Below, piece after piece: positions 8,597 to 18,240 of a stretch of 64,000 nt of DNA. The notes beneath the pieces are model-generated. The model was not told the DNA's origin, ran no database searches, and saw only the letters and a program-made list of their open reading frames with translations. The stretch covers positions 144,505-208,504 of the forward strand of contig JABSOI010000010.1 of NCBI GenBank assembly GCA_013216015.1. The letters run 5' to 3'. The stretch comes from Alteromonadaceae bacterium (lineage in GTDB: Bacteria > Pseudomonadota > Gammaproteobacteria > Enterobacterales > Alteromonadaceae). The position numbers and the translations under genes are program-made. Numbering within the stretch: the first letter of the stretch is position 1; every line of letters begins with the position of its first letter.

Positions 8597-8986
8597 TTAT
8601 ACTAACGCTATTTCAAATTCTGGCATTGTCTGCATCACCTTTTTAACCGTACAGGTATTGGCTGCTGATAATAATGCTTTACGGTATTTATTTGGAAAGT
8701 CGTCCGGCAACTCTACAGACAACATCATTTTTTTCTTATATTTTTCGTCACCAATATTTTCGTTATTTTGCGTGACTTTAATACCTTCAGTACTGATATC
8801 CCGTTGTTCACAAAATTTACGAATAAAAAATGCAGCGCACAATGGCATACTTGCCAGGAAATAATCAAAAGGTTCAGGGTATTGTTCTTGCCCGCCTACA
8901 GACTTGCTTTGATCACTGATCACCAGATGATCACCAAATTTTGCTTGCAGTTGCTGGCCTTCCAGCAAACTTACTTCTATTTTCAT
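8597..8986 (-). CDS. OsmC-family thiol peroxidase-like protein
   Basis: A 129-residue OsmC/Ohr-fold protein. The two redox cysteines of the family are present: C50 in SMPLCAAFFI and C112 in NTCTVKKVM. The PEPFDYFLAS block before the first cysteine matches the usual peptide of small OsmC proteins. Such proteins reduce organic hydroperoxides in the cytoplasm. It belongs to the shorter OsmC subfamily rather than to Ohr. It is a single gene; upstream sequence 8987-9140 shows nothing distinctive. Confidence 0.85.
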   Translation of the reverse strand: MKIEVSLLEGQQLQAKFGDHLVISDQSKSVGGQEQYPEPFDYFLASMPLCAAFFIRKFCEQRDISTEGIKVTQNNENIGDEKYKKKMMLSVELPDDFPNKYRKALLSAANTCTVKKVMQTMPEFEIALV

Positions 8987-9145
8987 TATCGCTCCGTATT
9001 AAATACACCATTAACGGCAGGAGCTTTATACCTTGAAAGGATTTATTGTCAACTTATTTTAGTTTAATTATAAATTACTCAACGCGAAGTAATTTAAAAC
9101 TTTGATGGCTGAAAAATACAATTACTTGAAGATTAGCTAAACAAA

Positions 9146-9174
9146 AAAGGGAGCTGATTTTGGCAGCTCCCTTT
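9146..9174 (-). terminator. strong bidirectional hairpin terminator
   Basis: Perfect 11-bp stem AAAGGGAGCTG / CAGCTCCCTTT with a 7-base loop. On the minus strand it is followed by TTTTTTG, so it probably ends transcripts from the antitoxin-like remnant side. Confidence 0.75.
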
Positions 9175-9319
9175 TGGTGTTTAATTCGTATTGTTTAGTT
9201 TAGATCAAATAGATTATCTAACCTGTATAAACTCTCCATCTTAAACTAAAATTATTTCCTGCATATCCGGTAACGCTGCCCTGGTGCAACTTAACCACTA
9301 CATTGATGTTAAGCATCTA

Positions 9320-9476
9320 TACCCGTGGTCATTCAAGATGCGGGAATTTGAGGTGAATTTGAAAGTTTATCTAAAAGGCGCTTGATTGAGCAATAGCGGG
9401 CTATTGGGATTGAAAGCAACGTAGTAGATAATCTTTTAAAACGCTTCAAAACCTGCATTTTGAATGATTACGGATA
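9320..9476 (+). mobile_element. MITE family A, copy 1 (subtype 1)
   Basis: A 157-bp non-coding element. Its ends are TACCCGTGGTCATTCAAG and the imperfect complement, and TA flanks it on both sides. It sits at the stop codon of the antitoxin-like remnant read on the minus strand. The 'plus' orientation is arbitrary: GCGGGAATTTGAGGTGAATT side first. Confidence 0.85.
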
Positions 9477-9712
9477 TATGTGCCTTTTTTAAAAAAGCTT
9501 GCTACATCTTCATTACTGGCAAAATCTGCATTATCTGCCTGCCTAATACCTTCTGCCAAAGCAATATTTTCTTGTTCTGATAATGGCGGTTTGTTTGACA
9601 CACTTTATTTAAACGAATGTATTAAATTAGCCACTATCGGCAAATAACTTTCAGGAATAGATTTCAGATCATCAGCAATAACTTTGGTGTAATCTAATGC
9701 GGATAGTGCCAT
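9477..9712 (-). pseudogene. broken antitoxin-like small gene
   Basis: From ATG 9712, preceded by an excellent AAGGAG site, the frame reads MALSALDYTKVIADDLKSIP up to HSFK, then an in-frame TAA. It continues in the same frame with PPLSEQENIALAEGIRQAD and NEDVASFFKKGT. Removing the MITE at 9320-9476 and one TA puts a TAG right after that Thr, giving an original product of about 78 residues. Size, composition and the acidic C-terminus resemble DUF2281/RelB-like antitoxins, but the family is not certain. The nonsense codon, and secondarily the MITE, make it a pseudogene. No toxin gene was recognised; the next 140 bp hold only a 32-codon reading frame. Confidence 0.5.
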
Positions 9713-9906
9713 TTTAGGCTCCTTGCTAGCTAAATACTTAGTTCGTTCATCAACGAATACACATTTTATCCTCATTTATTACTATAACCTAATATTTGAC
9801 AAATAAATTGTAGCACTTTATTGTTCCCTCAATAATTACGGGGCAACACTACTCTGACTTACTATAATATTATTAATTTTTTAAACTTACGCCTGATATT
9901 ACTAAT

Positions 9907-11541
9907 TTATTCAGGATATCCAGTAATTTCCTTAATCTTTTTATAAATAGGTTTTAATCTCTGATACATTTTCAGATAAACCTGATTATATAACTGGTCA
10001 TATAAAATCACATTATTTTCAATAGGTAAAAATGTTTGTTCAATACGGGTCATTGCCTTAGTTGCTTGTGTATAATCATCAAAATATCCTAAGCCGACAG
10101 CGACAGTTATTGCAGCACCTAAACCAGATGTTTCATAGGTATGTGGTCGATGAACAGGTAAATTGAAAATATCGGCAGTTAACTGCAACGCAGCTTCTGA
10201 TTGTGACCCGCCACCAGATACAATTATTCGGCTGATTTTGGCACCTTGTCGCCACTCTAACGTTTCTTTACCCTCTTTTAACGCATATGCCAAGCCTTCT
10301 AAAATTGAACGATAAATATGAGCCCGGGTATGAACGTCCCCAAAACCTAAAATAGCACCTTTAGCTTCCAAATTTTTCAAACCGGGTGACCAATAAGGTT
10401 GTAGCATCAAACCCAATGAGCCCGGAGGAACTTCATTAACAAGTTCGTCAAACAGACTTTCAGGACTTACACCTAAGTCTTGAGCTTTATGTATTTCTCG
10501 TTGACCAAATTCCTGTTTAAACCAATTAACCATCCAAAAGCCACGATAAATCATGATTTCACTATTATATTGTTCTGGTATTGCCGATGGAAAAGGCGGA
10601 ATAAAACGTTGCGCTTCAACGTACGAAGCATTATTCGTGTTAATTGTTGCTGTAGTGCCATAACTTAAACTAGCTGTTGTAGGCTCAACACAGCCAGAGC
10701 CTAGCACTTCACATGCTTTATCTGACGCTGATGCAATTAATCGCGTGCCTGTTTTTAATCCTGTTACCTGTGCGGCGTCATTCGTAATAAAACCAAGTAA
10801 TTGCCCTGGCTTAACTAATTCCGGCAGCATTTGTTTTTTTATCGGTAAAATATGCCATTTCCAATCTAATTTGGCGGCCCACTGGTGTTTTTTATAATCA
10901 AACGGAAAATAACCCACCATACAACCAATAGAATCTTTAAATTCTCCGGTTAATTTGTAAGTCAGGAAACCAGACAACAAAAGGAACTTGTCTGTTTTTT
11001 TCCATATTTCAGGCTGTTTTTGTGCTAACCAGTTGGCTTGAGCTTTGCGAAAAAAATATTCGATCACTGTCGTTTGCCGAATACATTTGAATAATAATCG
11101 CCAGTACCATGGCAATAATATTTTATTCTTTGTATTAAGACAGGCAAGACGTTGGTCTAACCATAAAATTGCAGGTCGTAAAGCTTTACCATTACTATCA
11201 AGATTAACAACTGTACCTCGTTGCGTAGTTATCGTAACCGCGACAACTTTATCTTTAAGCTTGTGTTGAATCACAACTTCCTGTTGCCAAAGTTGCTGAC
11301 AAGCTTCGCCCAGCATTTGCCAGAAATAATCTGCATGCTGTTCCGCCCATCCCGGAGAATCAGAAAAATAAGCATCGAGATCAATTTTACTTTTAGCGAC
11401 TAATTCACCCTTTTGGTCAAAAAGTAACGCACGCATACTCTGAGTGCCATTATCTATTGTCAAAAACAAATCGTCAGCATGCTTTGTTTTAGCTTTAGCA
11501 TCTGATATTTCACTTATCGAACTTTTATTTTTTTCTTTCAT
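9907..11541 (-). CDS. FGGY-family carbohydrate kinase
   Basis: A 544-residue sugar or polyol kinase of the FGGY family. The N-terminal phosphate-1 motif LTIDNGTQSMRALLFD lies at residues 27-42, after a polar N-terminal extension of about 24 residues. The C-terminal domain has the ADP-binding VSGGGSQSEAALQLTAD and TYETSGLGAAI blocks. Substrate specificity cannot be read: the family covers glycerol, xylulose, ribulose, fuculose and others. No matching transporter, isomerase or regulator lies next to it. Between it and the antitoxin-like remnant (9713-9906) is AT-rich sequence without a gene. Confidence 0.85.
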   Translation of the reverse strand: MKEKNKSSISEISDAKAKTKHADDLFLTIDNGTQSMRALLFDQKGELVAKSKIDLDAYFSDSPGWAEQHADYFWQMLGEACQQLWQQEVVIQHKLKDKVVAVTITTQRGTVVNLDSNGKALRPAILWLDQRLACLNTKNKILLPWYWRLLFKCIRQTTVIEYFFRKAQANWLAQKQPEIWKKTDKFLLLSGFLTYKLTGEFKDSIGCMVGYFPFDYKKHQWAAKLDWKWHILPIKKQMLPELVKPGQLLGFITNDAAQVTGLKTGTRLIASASDKACEVLGSGCVEPTTASLSYGTTATINTNNASYVEAQRFIPPFPSAIPEQYNSEIMIYRGFWMVNWFKQEFGQREIHKAQDLGVSPESLFDELVNEVPPGSLGLMLQPYWSPGLKNLEAKGAILGFGDVHTRAHIYRSILEGLAYALKEGKETLEWRQGAKISRIIVSGGGSQSEAALQLTADIFNLPVHRPHTYETSGLGAAITVAVGLGYFDDYTQATKAMTRIEQTFLPIENNVILYDQLYNQVYLKMYQRLKPIYKKIKEITGYPE

Positions 11542-11834
11542 TTTATTCTTTCATTCATAGTTCTTTATTCTTTGCATCTTTGAGGAAAATAATAATTAAA
11601 CAGCTTTTTTCGTATTCCCGGTTACCTAGGGCAACTACAATTCCACAATATTTGATAACCTACAACCTCAAACTGCACTTTTTTCATTCCAACCAGGCTC
11701 GGCTATACAAAGTGCTTTAAAACTTTTGAACGGAGCTGGCCCGCCATTATGTAACACATGACCAATTAGGGGTAAGTAACACATACTCTAGACTTCTTTT
11801 TCGAATACTCTGAATTAATGCAATAAGCTTAAAC

Positions 11835-11875
11835 TTTCCCATCAGAGGGAAAGTAATTTTCCCTCTGATGGGAAA
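11835..11875. promoter_or_regulatory. 18-bp perfect palindrome, candidate activator site
   Basis: Left arm TTTCCCATCAGAGGGAAA and its exact complement are separated by 5 bases (GTAAT). Its centre lies about 95 bp upstream of the start predicted for the -24/-12 promoter at 11927-11940, the usual distance for an enhancer site of a sigma-54 activator. A terminator for upstream plus-strand transcription is the alternative, but there is no plus-strand gene upstream and only a weak T-tract. Confidence 0.5.
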
Positions 11876-11925
11876 ATAATAATACCAAACTAAAATAATT
11901 CATAAAAACCAATACGTTAAATAAT

Positions 11926-11941
11926 TGGCACGCTACTCGCA
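11926..11941 (+). promoter_or_regulatory. sigma-54 (-24/-12) promoter of transporter operon
   Basis: TTGGCACGCTACTCGCAA has GG and GC separated by exactly 10 bases and matches the TGGCACG-N4-TTGCA consensus except for one base in the -12 half (TCGC). It lies about 50 bp before the membrane fusion protein gene. Confidence 0.7.
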
Positions 11942-11988
11942 ATATCACTAGCAAACTAAACGACTAAATTAAGTTTAAAGTGAACCTT

Positions 11989-13248
11989 ATGGATACAAAA
12001 CGCGTATTAATTAAAAAAGCATGGTGGCAGAAACCAAAAGCTCTTTTTTCATTTTTCTTGATAATGCTATTTACAGCACTTTACTTCTACAGCCAAAAGT
12101 TTACCTCGGCTGATCTGCATGTTAACAGTGATCACTTGTTATTTTCACAAGTTAAACAAGGCCCGATAAACGTCAGTGTCAGTGGTTATGGCGTACTGGC
12201 ACCTGAAAATATTCAATGGCTGGCAGCTCGTGTAGCTGGCCGGGTTGAGCAAGTGCTTGTTAAAGCAGGTACTCAGGTTAAACAAGGAGATATTATTGCT
12301 TTGTTATCAAATCCTGAATTACAACAGCAATCGGAAGAATCACGCTGGGAACAAGAAACGTTAATCGCACAGCTGGAAGCTTTAAAAGTCGATTTGGACT
12401 CCAACTTATTACAACAGCAAGCTAAAGTGCTACAAGCACGTTTTGCTTATGAAACTGCCAGTTTACAACTTGAAGCCGAAACACAGTTAATCAACAACAA
12501 TACGGGTGTAGTTTCACAGATTGACTATAAAAAAACCCAAATGAATGTCACTCAATTAAAGCAGACCTGGCAAATTCAGCAGAAACTTTACGATAAATTC
12601 TCAATCAATATGCAGGCTCAAATAAAAGCAAAAAATGCGCAATTAAACAAGTTATCGAAAATTTTACAACGTGCTGAAGAACGTGTTGCTTCCCTTAGCA
12701 TTAAAGCGTCTATGAATGGCATAGTACAAGAGTCTGATTTAAAACCGGGGCAACAAATATCTGTTGGTGGTCTGATTGCTAAAATAGCCGATCCAAAAAG
12801 CTTATTTGCCGAAATTCAATTATCAGAACTTTCTATTGGCGACGTTGTGTTAGGACAACCAGCAATAATAGATACCCGTAATGGCAAGGTAAAAGGTGAA
12901 GTCATCCGTATCGATCCCAATGTTATTGATGGCAACGTTCAGGTAGATATTAAAATTATTGAAACGCTGCCCAACAATGCCCGTCCTGATCTAAGTATCA
13001 CAGCTAAAATCAAGGTTTCAGAGTTAACTGATACCCTTTACATTAAGCGCCCGGCATTTGTTCGAGCCAATACCAGCAGCAGTTTATACCGTGTAGATCA
13101 GAAAGGTTTTGCCCGTAAAGTAATCGTACAGTTAGGTCAGGGGTCGGTTAATCAAATACAAGTGATCTCAGGTTTAAACTTCGGCGATAAAATCGTTTTA
13201 TCAGATACCAGCAACTGGCAACAGCACAATACTGTTTTGTTGAACTAG
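11989..13248 (+). CDS. HlyD/MacA-like periplasmic adaptor protein
   Basis: Membrane fusion protein of about 419 residues, with an N-terminal membrane anchor (about residues 18-38) and a periplasmic body. The lipoyl/biotinyl-like half-motifs (VAGRVEQVLVKAGTQVKQGD and IKASMNGIVQESDLKPGQQI) flank a long alpha-helical hairpin (about residues 110-230), followed by a beta-barrel domain and membrane-proximal end. It links the downstream ABC permease to the envelope or outer membrane. I chose ATG 11989, with AAGTGA upstream; a GTG at 11980 is possible. It is the first gene of adaptor-ATPase-permease and lies just after a sigma-54-type promoter. Confidence 0.87.
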   Translation: MDTKRVLIKKAWWQKPKALFSFFLIMLFTALYFYSQKFTSADLHVNSDHLLFSQVKQGPINVSVSGYGVLAPENIQWLAARVAGRVEQVLVKAGTQVKQGDIIALLSNPELQQQSEESRWEQETLIAQLEALKVDLDSNLLQQQAKVLQARFAYETASLQLEAETQLINNNTGVVSQIDYKKTQMNVTQLKQTWQIQQKLYDKFSINMQAQIKAKNAQLNKLSKILQRAEERVASLSIKASMNGIVQESDLKPGQQISVGGLIAKIADPKSLFAEIQLSELSIGDVVLGQPAIIDTRNGKVKGEVIRIDPNVIDGNVQVDIKIIETLPNNARPDLSITAKIKVSELTDTLYIKRPAFVRANTSSSLYRVDQKGFARKVIVQLGQGSVNQIQVISGLNFGDKIVLSDTSNWQQHNTVLLN

Positions 13249-13333
13249 TTCTCTATACAGCTTTACAACAAATCACATAGACAACTAAAAACTAATTAAT
13301 CAAATTTATATAAAATTAAACAAAGGTAATCTT

Positions 13334-14035
13334 ATGACCCACATAATTGAACTAAGTAATATAGATAAATCATTTTTAACTGACGAAGTTGAAACATTAG
13401 CCTTGTCTAATGTTGAATTAGAGATCAATAAAGGCGAATTTGTCTCGATCACCGGCCCTTCAGGTTGCGGAAAATCGACCTTACTCTCTCTGCTGGGTTT
13501 GTTAGATACGGCATCTTCAGGACAGTATATTTTAAATGGCCATAACACGGAAAATTTATCTAAAAACGAACGGGCAAAAATAAGAAATAAGGAAATCGGT
13601 TTTATTTTTCAATCTTTTAATCTTATTTCTGAATTAGATGTTTATGAAAACGTTGAGCTACCGCTTACCTATCGCAATGACCTTTCTGCCAGTGAAATTT
13701 CTCAACGGGTTGAAGAAGCACTTGCTAAGGTAGATATGGGCCACAGAAAAAAACATTTCCCTTCACAACTTTCGGGTGGGCAACAACAACGTATCGCCAT
13801 TGCCCGAGCTTTAATCAGCTCTCCATCAATATTACTTGCCGATGAACCAACCGGAAATTTAGATTCTAAAAATGCCCAGATGGTGATGGATTTACTTCAT
13901 CAATTACACAAAGAAGGCGCCACAATTTGCATGGTAACCCATGATCAACAATGTGCCGATTCAGCTACCAGAAGAATAAGCTTATTTGATGGCCGTATAG
14001 TTGAAGACACTCAATTATCTAATCAAGCAGCTTAA
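13334..14035 (+). CDS. ABC transporter ATPase, MacB/LolD type
   Basis: A 233-residue ATP-binding subunit. Walker [10 protein letters not shown] at residues 41-49, Q-loop Gln93, signature LSGGQQQR at 146-153, Walker B ILLADE at 166-171 and switch His203 in VTHD are all intact, so it should hydrolyse ATP. Sequence type is that of MacB/LolD/FtsE mechanotransmission transporters, fitting the FtsX-like permease 17 bp downstream. It follows the adaptor gene by 85 bp. A dimer would drive the permease to move substrate from the periplasmic face; the substrate is unknown. Confidence 0.93.
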   Translation: MTHIIELSNIDKSFLTDEVETLALSNVELEINKGEFVSITGPSGCGKSTLLSLLGLLDTASSGQYILNGHNTENLSKNERAKIRNKEIGFIFQSFNLISELDVYENVELPLTYRNDLSASEISQRVEEALAKVDMGHRKKHFPSQLSGGQQQRIAIARALISSPSILLADEPTGNLDSKNAQMVMDLLHQLHKEGATICMVTHDQQCADSATRRISLFDGRIVEDTQLSNQAA

Positions 14036-14052
14036 AAGCTAAGGAGTTTATT

Positions 14053-16491
14053 ATGTTAAGAGATTTAAAATATGCCTGGCGATTGCTGCTGAAAACCCCG
14101 GGGTTTACTGGAATTACTATCGCAGTAATGGCTATAGGTTTAGGGCTGGCTATTTATATGTTTTCCATTATTAATATGCTGGCTTATAAAAAATTAGATA
14201 TTCCACAATATGAACAATTAGTTATGATTGATGCCGTTGTAGATGGCATGCTAAACAACGGTGGCAGTGTTTATTCTCATGATTTTGATTACATAAAGCA
14301 ACGCCAGCAAAGTTATAGTGATTTTGGTGCTTACATCAATAACAGCTTTAATCTTTCCGATGGAAAAGAAGCTAAGCGATATAATGGCAGCTTAATTGAT
14401 CCGGTAGCATTCAAATTATTTGGTGGAAAACCATTGTTGGGTAGAGTATTTAGCGATGATGACGTTAAAAGTCCTTTTATCGATAATACCAGAAGCCCTG
14501 ACACCTCTGACGTGGTCGTTATTGGATATCACGTTTGGCTTGATTATTTTGCAAAAGATAATGCCGTTATAGGAAAAACAGTTCAAGTCAACGGCAGGAT
14601 CCATACGGTAATAGGCGTTATGCAGGAAGGATTCGCTTATCCAAGGAATCAATCTATTTGGGTGCCTGTAAAGGTAGCCGCCAATCAACAACCAGGCTTA
14701 GGCGGCTGGCAGGTATCTATTGCGGCAAAATTAAAACCCGGCGTTTCATTAGAAACTGGACAGCAGGAACTGGTGACTTTTGCCAAAGAATTAACCAGAC
14801 TTTATCCTGAATCAAATACTAATGTGAGCATTGCCAGTCGGACATTGGTTAAAGTAGTAATGGATAATTCAATGATGATTGTTCATATTCTTTCGGGTGG
14901 AACCTTATTCATTATGGCTTTGGTTATCGCTAATATTGGTAATCTTATGCTTGCCAGAGCAATGGAACGCAATAAAGAAGTAGCAATACGTACCGCATTA
15001 GGAGCACCCAGAGGACGCATAATACGTCAAATGTTGTTTGAAACTTTGATTATTTGTTTTATTGGTGGTTTTTTTGGCATCATTATCGCAGGTTGGGGTT
15101 TAGACATTAGCAAACCAATATTTCAAACCTTTGGTGGTGGTGGTTCCTGGTGGACATTTGAATTGGGCTATGAAGAATTAATGAGTGCATGTTGGATCAT
15201 TCTGTTAACGGCAATTCTAACCGGCGTTATACCAGCAATAAAAGCCTCCAGCACAGACATTAACAGCGCTCTGAGAGATGGAACCCGTGGCGCACAAAGT
15301 AGACAATCAGGAAGAATGATCAAAATACTGGTTAGCGCTGAAATTTTTCTTTCTTGTACCTTATTGATTATGGCTGGTGTCACAATTTTTGGCGTAAAAA
15401 ATGTCATTAATGCCGATTATGGTATTAATAGCGAAAATATTTTAACCTCAAAATTTGTATTAAATACGGACGCTTACAGACAAACGGGTAACCGCAATAA
15501 CTACCATTTACAATTAACGCGTTTATTAGCCCAAGAGCCTGGTATTGAAAAAGCAACTACAGCAAGTGCTTTTCCGGGTCGCTCATCTGGTAGACAATCA
15601 ATACAAATTGAAGATCTGACTAACCAGAATAAACAATTTCCAAGGTCTTATTTTATAACTATTTCTAATAACTATTTTGAATTTTTAGATGTGCCTATTC
15701 TAGCCGGGCGATCTTTTAGCGACAACGATACACGGGGTAGCTTACCTGTAGTTATTGTAAGTTCAAGTTTTGCTAAAAAATACTGGCCAAATACAAGTGC
15801 AATAGGTAAGCGAATTAAGGCAGAGCCTAATAATCCTGACAGCAAATGGTTAACAATTGTTGGTGTCAGCAAGCATCTGGTTCATTCTCAACCATTTGGA
15901 GATGAGCAATTTAGACCAACTATTTATGTACCTAACAGTCAAATAGCTTATCAGTATCAATATGTGGCAATAAAAACCAGTTCTGATCCTTATAAATTCC
16001 AACAGACATTAATAACGCAAGCAGCAAAAGTAGATGCAAACATTCCGCTTTATAACATTTTTTCTCTTAGCGATCGTCTTGAACGCAGAGTAGGAGCAAT
16101 GGTATTTGTAAGTAATATTTTCATCATTTTTGGTGTGATGGCTTTGATCCTTGCTGCTGCCGGCATCTACGGTATTATGAGCCGCAGTGTTACCCAGAGA
16201 ACACAAGAATTTGGTGTTAGACGGGCATTAGGTGCAATAGATAAAGATATTTATCAATTGTTACTGAAACAAGGCTTACCTATGCTGCTATTTGGCCTTG
16301 TCGTTGGTGCGGTGCTGGGCTACTTTGTTGTTCAAATGTTAGCCAGTATAATACTGAGTATTGATGATTATTATTTTTTAGTGACCTTGACAATATTATC
16401 TACTATCTCGATAACATTTATTTCAGCAACCCTAATTCCGGCATATAGAACCCTTCAAATGGAACCAAATAATGCTTTACGTTATGAATAA
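14053..16491 (+). CDS. MacB/FtsX-family ABC permease, two-repeat type
   Basis: An 812-residue permease with two homologous halves. Each has an N-terminal helix, a large periplasmic MacB_PCD domain and a three-helix FtsX block: helices near residues 18-40, 280-300, 330-350 and 380-400, then 425-445, 695-715, 740-760 and 780-800. The repeated pattern EVAIRTALGAPRGRIIRQML and the EFGVRRALGA counterpart before the later helices is diagnostic. AAGGAG lies just upstream of the ATG. This architecture is common in Gammaproteobacteria and Bacteroidetes, usually with an adaptor, an ATPase and a two-component system, as here. It is likely an envelope-stress, antimicrobial-peptide or lipid exporter, but the cargo is not evident. 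Confidence 0.9.
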   Translation: MLRDLKYAWRLLLKTPGFTGITIAVMAIGLGLAIYMFSIINMLAYKKLDIPQYEQLVMIDAVVDGMLNNGGSVYSHDFDYIKQRQQSYSDFGAYINNSFNLSDGKEAKRYNGSLIDPVAFKLFGGKPLLGRVFSDDDVKSPFIDNTRSPDTSDVVVIGYHVWLDYFAKDNAVIGKTVQVNGRIHTVIGVMQEGFAYPRNQSIWVPVKVAANQQPGLGGWQVSIAAKLKPGVSLETGQQELVTFAKELTRLYPESNTNVSIASRTLVKVVMDNSMMIVHILSGGTLFIMALVIANIGNLMLARAMERNKEVAIRTALGAPRGRIIRQMLFETLIICFIGGFFGIIIAGWGLDISKPIFQTFGGGGSWWTFELGYEELMSACWIILLTAILTGVIPAIKASSTDINSALRDGTRGAQSRQSGRMIKILVSAEIFLSCTLLIMAGVTIFGVKNVINADYGINSENILTSKFVLNTDAYRQTGNRNNYHLQLTRLLAQEPGIEKATTASAFPGRSSGRQSIQIEDLTNQNKQFPRSYFITISNNYFEFLDVPILAGRSFSDNDTRGSLPVVIVSSSFAKKYWPNTSAIGKRIKAEPNNPDSKWLTIVGVSKHLVHSQPFGDEQFRPTIYVPNSQIAYQYQYVAIKTSSDPYKFQQTLITQAAKVDANIPLYNIFSLSDRLERRVGAMVFVSNIFIIFGVMALILAAAGIYGIMSRSVTQRTQEFGVRRALGAIDKDIYQLLLKQGLPMLLFGLVVGAVLGYFVVQMLASIILSIDDYYFLVTLTILSTISITFISATLIPAYRTLQMEPNNALRYE

Positions 16492-16520
16492 TCGCCTTTA
16501 TGTGGCTTATAATATAAAGT

Positions 16521-16647
16521 AATGACTATGCTGTAGATAGCTGTGCTTTGGTTGATTTATAAACAGGCCGTATTGCGTAGAATGGGTTAGCCGTTGGCTA
16601 ACCCATTCTACAAACTGCAAAGTATCAATTAACTACGACATAGTTAT
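16521..16647. repeat. dispersed palindromic element C, short copy
   Basis: Contains GTAGAATGGGTTAGCC facing GGCTAACCCATTCTAC around 16578-16611, flanked by degenerate ends ATGACTATG and CGACATAGTTAT that match the termini of the copy at 6885-7110. It fills most of the 249-bp gap before the response-regulator gene. Confidence 0.55.
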
Positions 16648-16740
16648 AATAAAAAAATATACCTTAATAGATGACAGCGTTGATACTGCCACCCTGTTCT
16701 TTTCAGCAATACCAATTGGCAACACCTTTGAGAAATAATA

Positions 16741-18138
16741 ATGAGTTATAAAATTTTGCTTGCCGATGATGACAAAAATGTATTATCCGCATTGAAGCTA
16801 CAGTTAAAGGTTGATGGTTTTTCTTCCCATTCAGTTAAATCTCCAAATGAAGTATTAAACGCATTAAAAAATGAAGAATTTGATTTAGTTTTAATGGATT
16901 TAAATTATCATCAGGACACGACTTCCGGCATTGAGGGATTAGAGCTGATCAGTGCTATACGAAAAAACGACTCTATACTGCCTATTGTCGCCATGACAGG
17001 ATGGGGCACCATTGATATTGCGGTAGATGCCATGCAACGTGGTGCTAACGATTTCATTGAAAAGCCTTGCGATAATAATAGACTGAATAACATTCTCAAT
17101 AACCTTTTGGCACTCAAAGACAGCCAACTGCGCAGCCAGCGACTCGCAACAGAAAATGACATACTGAGATCAATTAATAAACCTAAAAGCTGGGTATATC
17201 AGTCAACGGCCATGCAGCAAGTGATGAATATGGTGAATAATGTCGCCGCCACTGATATAAATATATTGATCACAGGTGAAAACGGTACAGGTAAAAGCCA
17301 GTTAGCCAATATTATCCATCAATCATCACTCCGCAATGAACACAGTTTTATTACCGTAAACATGGGGGCAATTAACGAGGCCATTTTTGAATCAGAACTT
17401 TTTGGTCATGTTAAAGGCAGTTTTACCGATGCAAAGGCAAATAGAATTGGTCGTTTCGAATTAGCCGATCAAGGCAGTTTATTTATGGATGAAATCGCTA
17501 ATATCCCGCTCAGCCAACAAGCTAAATTATTACGTGTTTTAGAAAGTGGCGAATTCGAAAAATTAGGCAGCAGTAAAAGTCAAAAAGCCTCGGTACGCAT
17601 TATTTGTGCGACCAACGCTAATCTGGAAGACATGGTTGTTGAAAAACAGTTCAGACAAGATTTATTGTTTCGCTTAAACAGCATTGAAATTAATATACCG
17701 CCACTGCGAGAACGAAAAGAAGACATTTTAGTACTTGCATTTGAATTTCTAAAAAAACATACTCAAAAATATCAACGTAATATCACTAAAATATCCTCAA
17801 CTGCTTCAAATAAACTGACAGAATATCAATGGCCCGGGAATATCAGAGAACTTGATCATTTAATTGAACGTGCAGTTTTAATGTCAAATAATGAAGAGTT
17901 ACAAGCAAGTGATCTGCTGTTAAAAGAATCACCTGCGAACATTAGTAATTCTCTTACATCTTCAACAACAACGGGTAGTTCTGATGAATCGTGGGCACAA
18001 TTAAGCATGGAACAGGCAGAGCAAAAATTAATCGCATTAGTTTTAAGACGATTTAATGGCAATGCCAAAGAAGCAGCAATATCGTTAGGGTATAGTAAAA
18101 GTGCCTTTTATCGCAGGTTAGAAAAATTTGGTTTATGA
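16741..18138 (+). CDS. sigma-54-dependent response regulator (NtrC type)
   Basis: 465 residues in three domains. The receiver domain (1-125) has the acidic pocket LADDD and phosphorylatable Asp53 in LVLMDLNY. The AAA+ domain (about 150-380) has Walker A GENGTGKS (179-186) and Walker B SLFMDEIA (246-253). A Fis-type helix-turn-helix closes the C-terminus (GNAKEAAISLGYSKSAFYRR). The sigma-54-contact loop reads GSFTDA (226-231) instead of GAFTGA; the key Phe-Thr pair is kept. It lies between the ABC operon and its histidine kinase. Two -24/-12 promoters flanking it (11927, 19958) are the obvious targets. The ATG is chosen for the typical receiver-domain start MSYKILLADD. Confidence 0.93.
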   Translation: MSYKILLADDDKNVLSALKLQLKVDGFSSHSVKSPNEVLNALKNEEFDLVLMDLNYHQDTTSGIEGLELISAIRKNDSILPIVAMTGWGTIDIAVDAMQRGANDFIEKPCDNNRLNNILNNLLALKDSQLRSQRLATENDILRSINKPKSWVYQSTAMQQVMNMVNNVAATDINILITGENGTGKSQLANIIHQSSLRNEHSFITVNMGAINEAIFESELFGHVKGSFTDAKANRIGRFELADQGSLFMDEIANIPLSQQAKLLRVLESGEFEKLGSSKSQKASVRIICATNANLEDMVVEKQFRQDLLFRLNSIEINIPPLRERKEDILVLAFEFLKKHTQKYQRNITKISSTASNKLTEYQWPGNIRELDHLIERAVLMSNNEELQASDLLLKESPANISNSLTSSTTTGSSDESWAQLSMEQAEQKLIALVLRRFNGNAKEAAISLGYSKSAFYRRLEKFGL

Positions 18139-18240
18139 TCACAAAAAGACTAATGTAATACGCTAATATAAGACTCTAAGATAAAAGACTAATATAAAAC
18201 TCTAATTAAAATAAAGGTCAAAAATACAAATTTTAATAAT

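Noticed and set aside
13306..13548. Antisense frame over the ABC ATPase start
   Set aside because: It is the complement of the Walker A region, with no independent signals.
16717..16731. TGGCAACACCTTTGAG as a third sigma-54 promoter before the response regulator
   Set aside because: The -12 half is TTGA, not TTGC, and it lies only 10 bases before the ATG, so a transcript would begin inside the gene.
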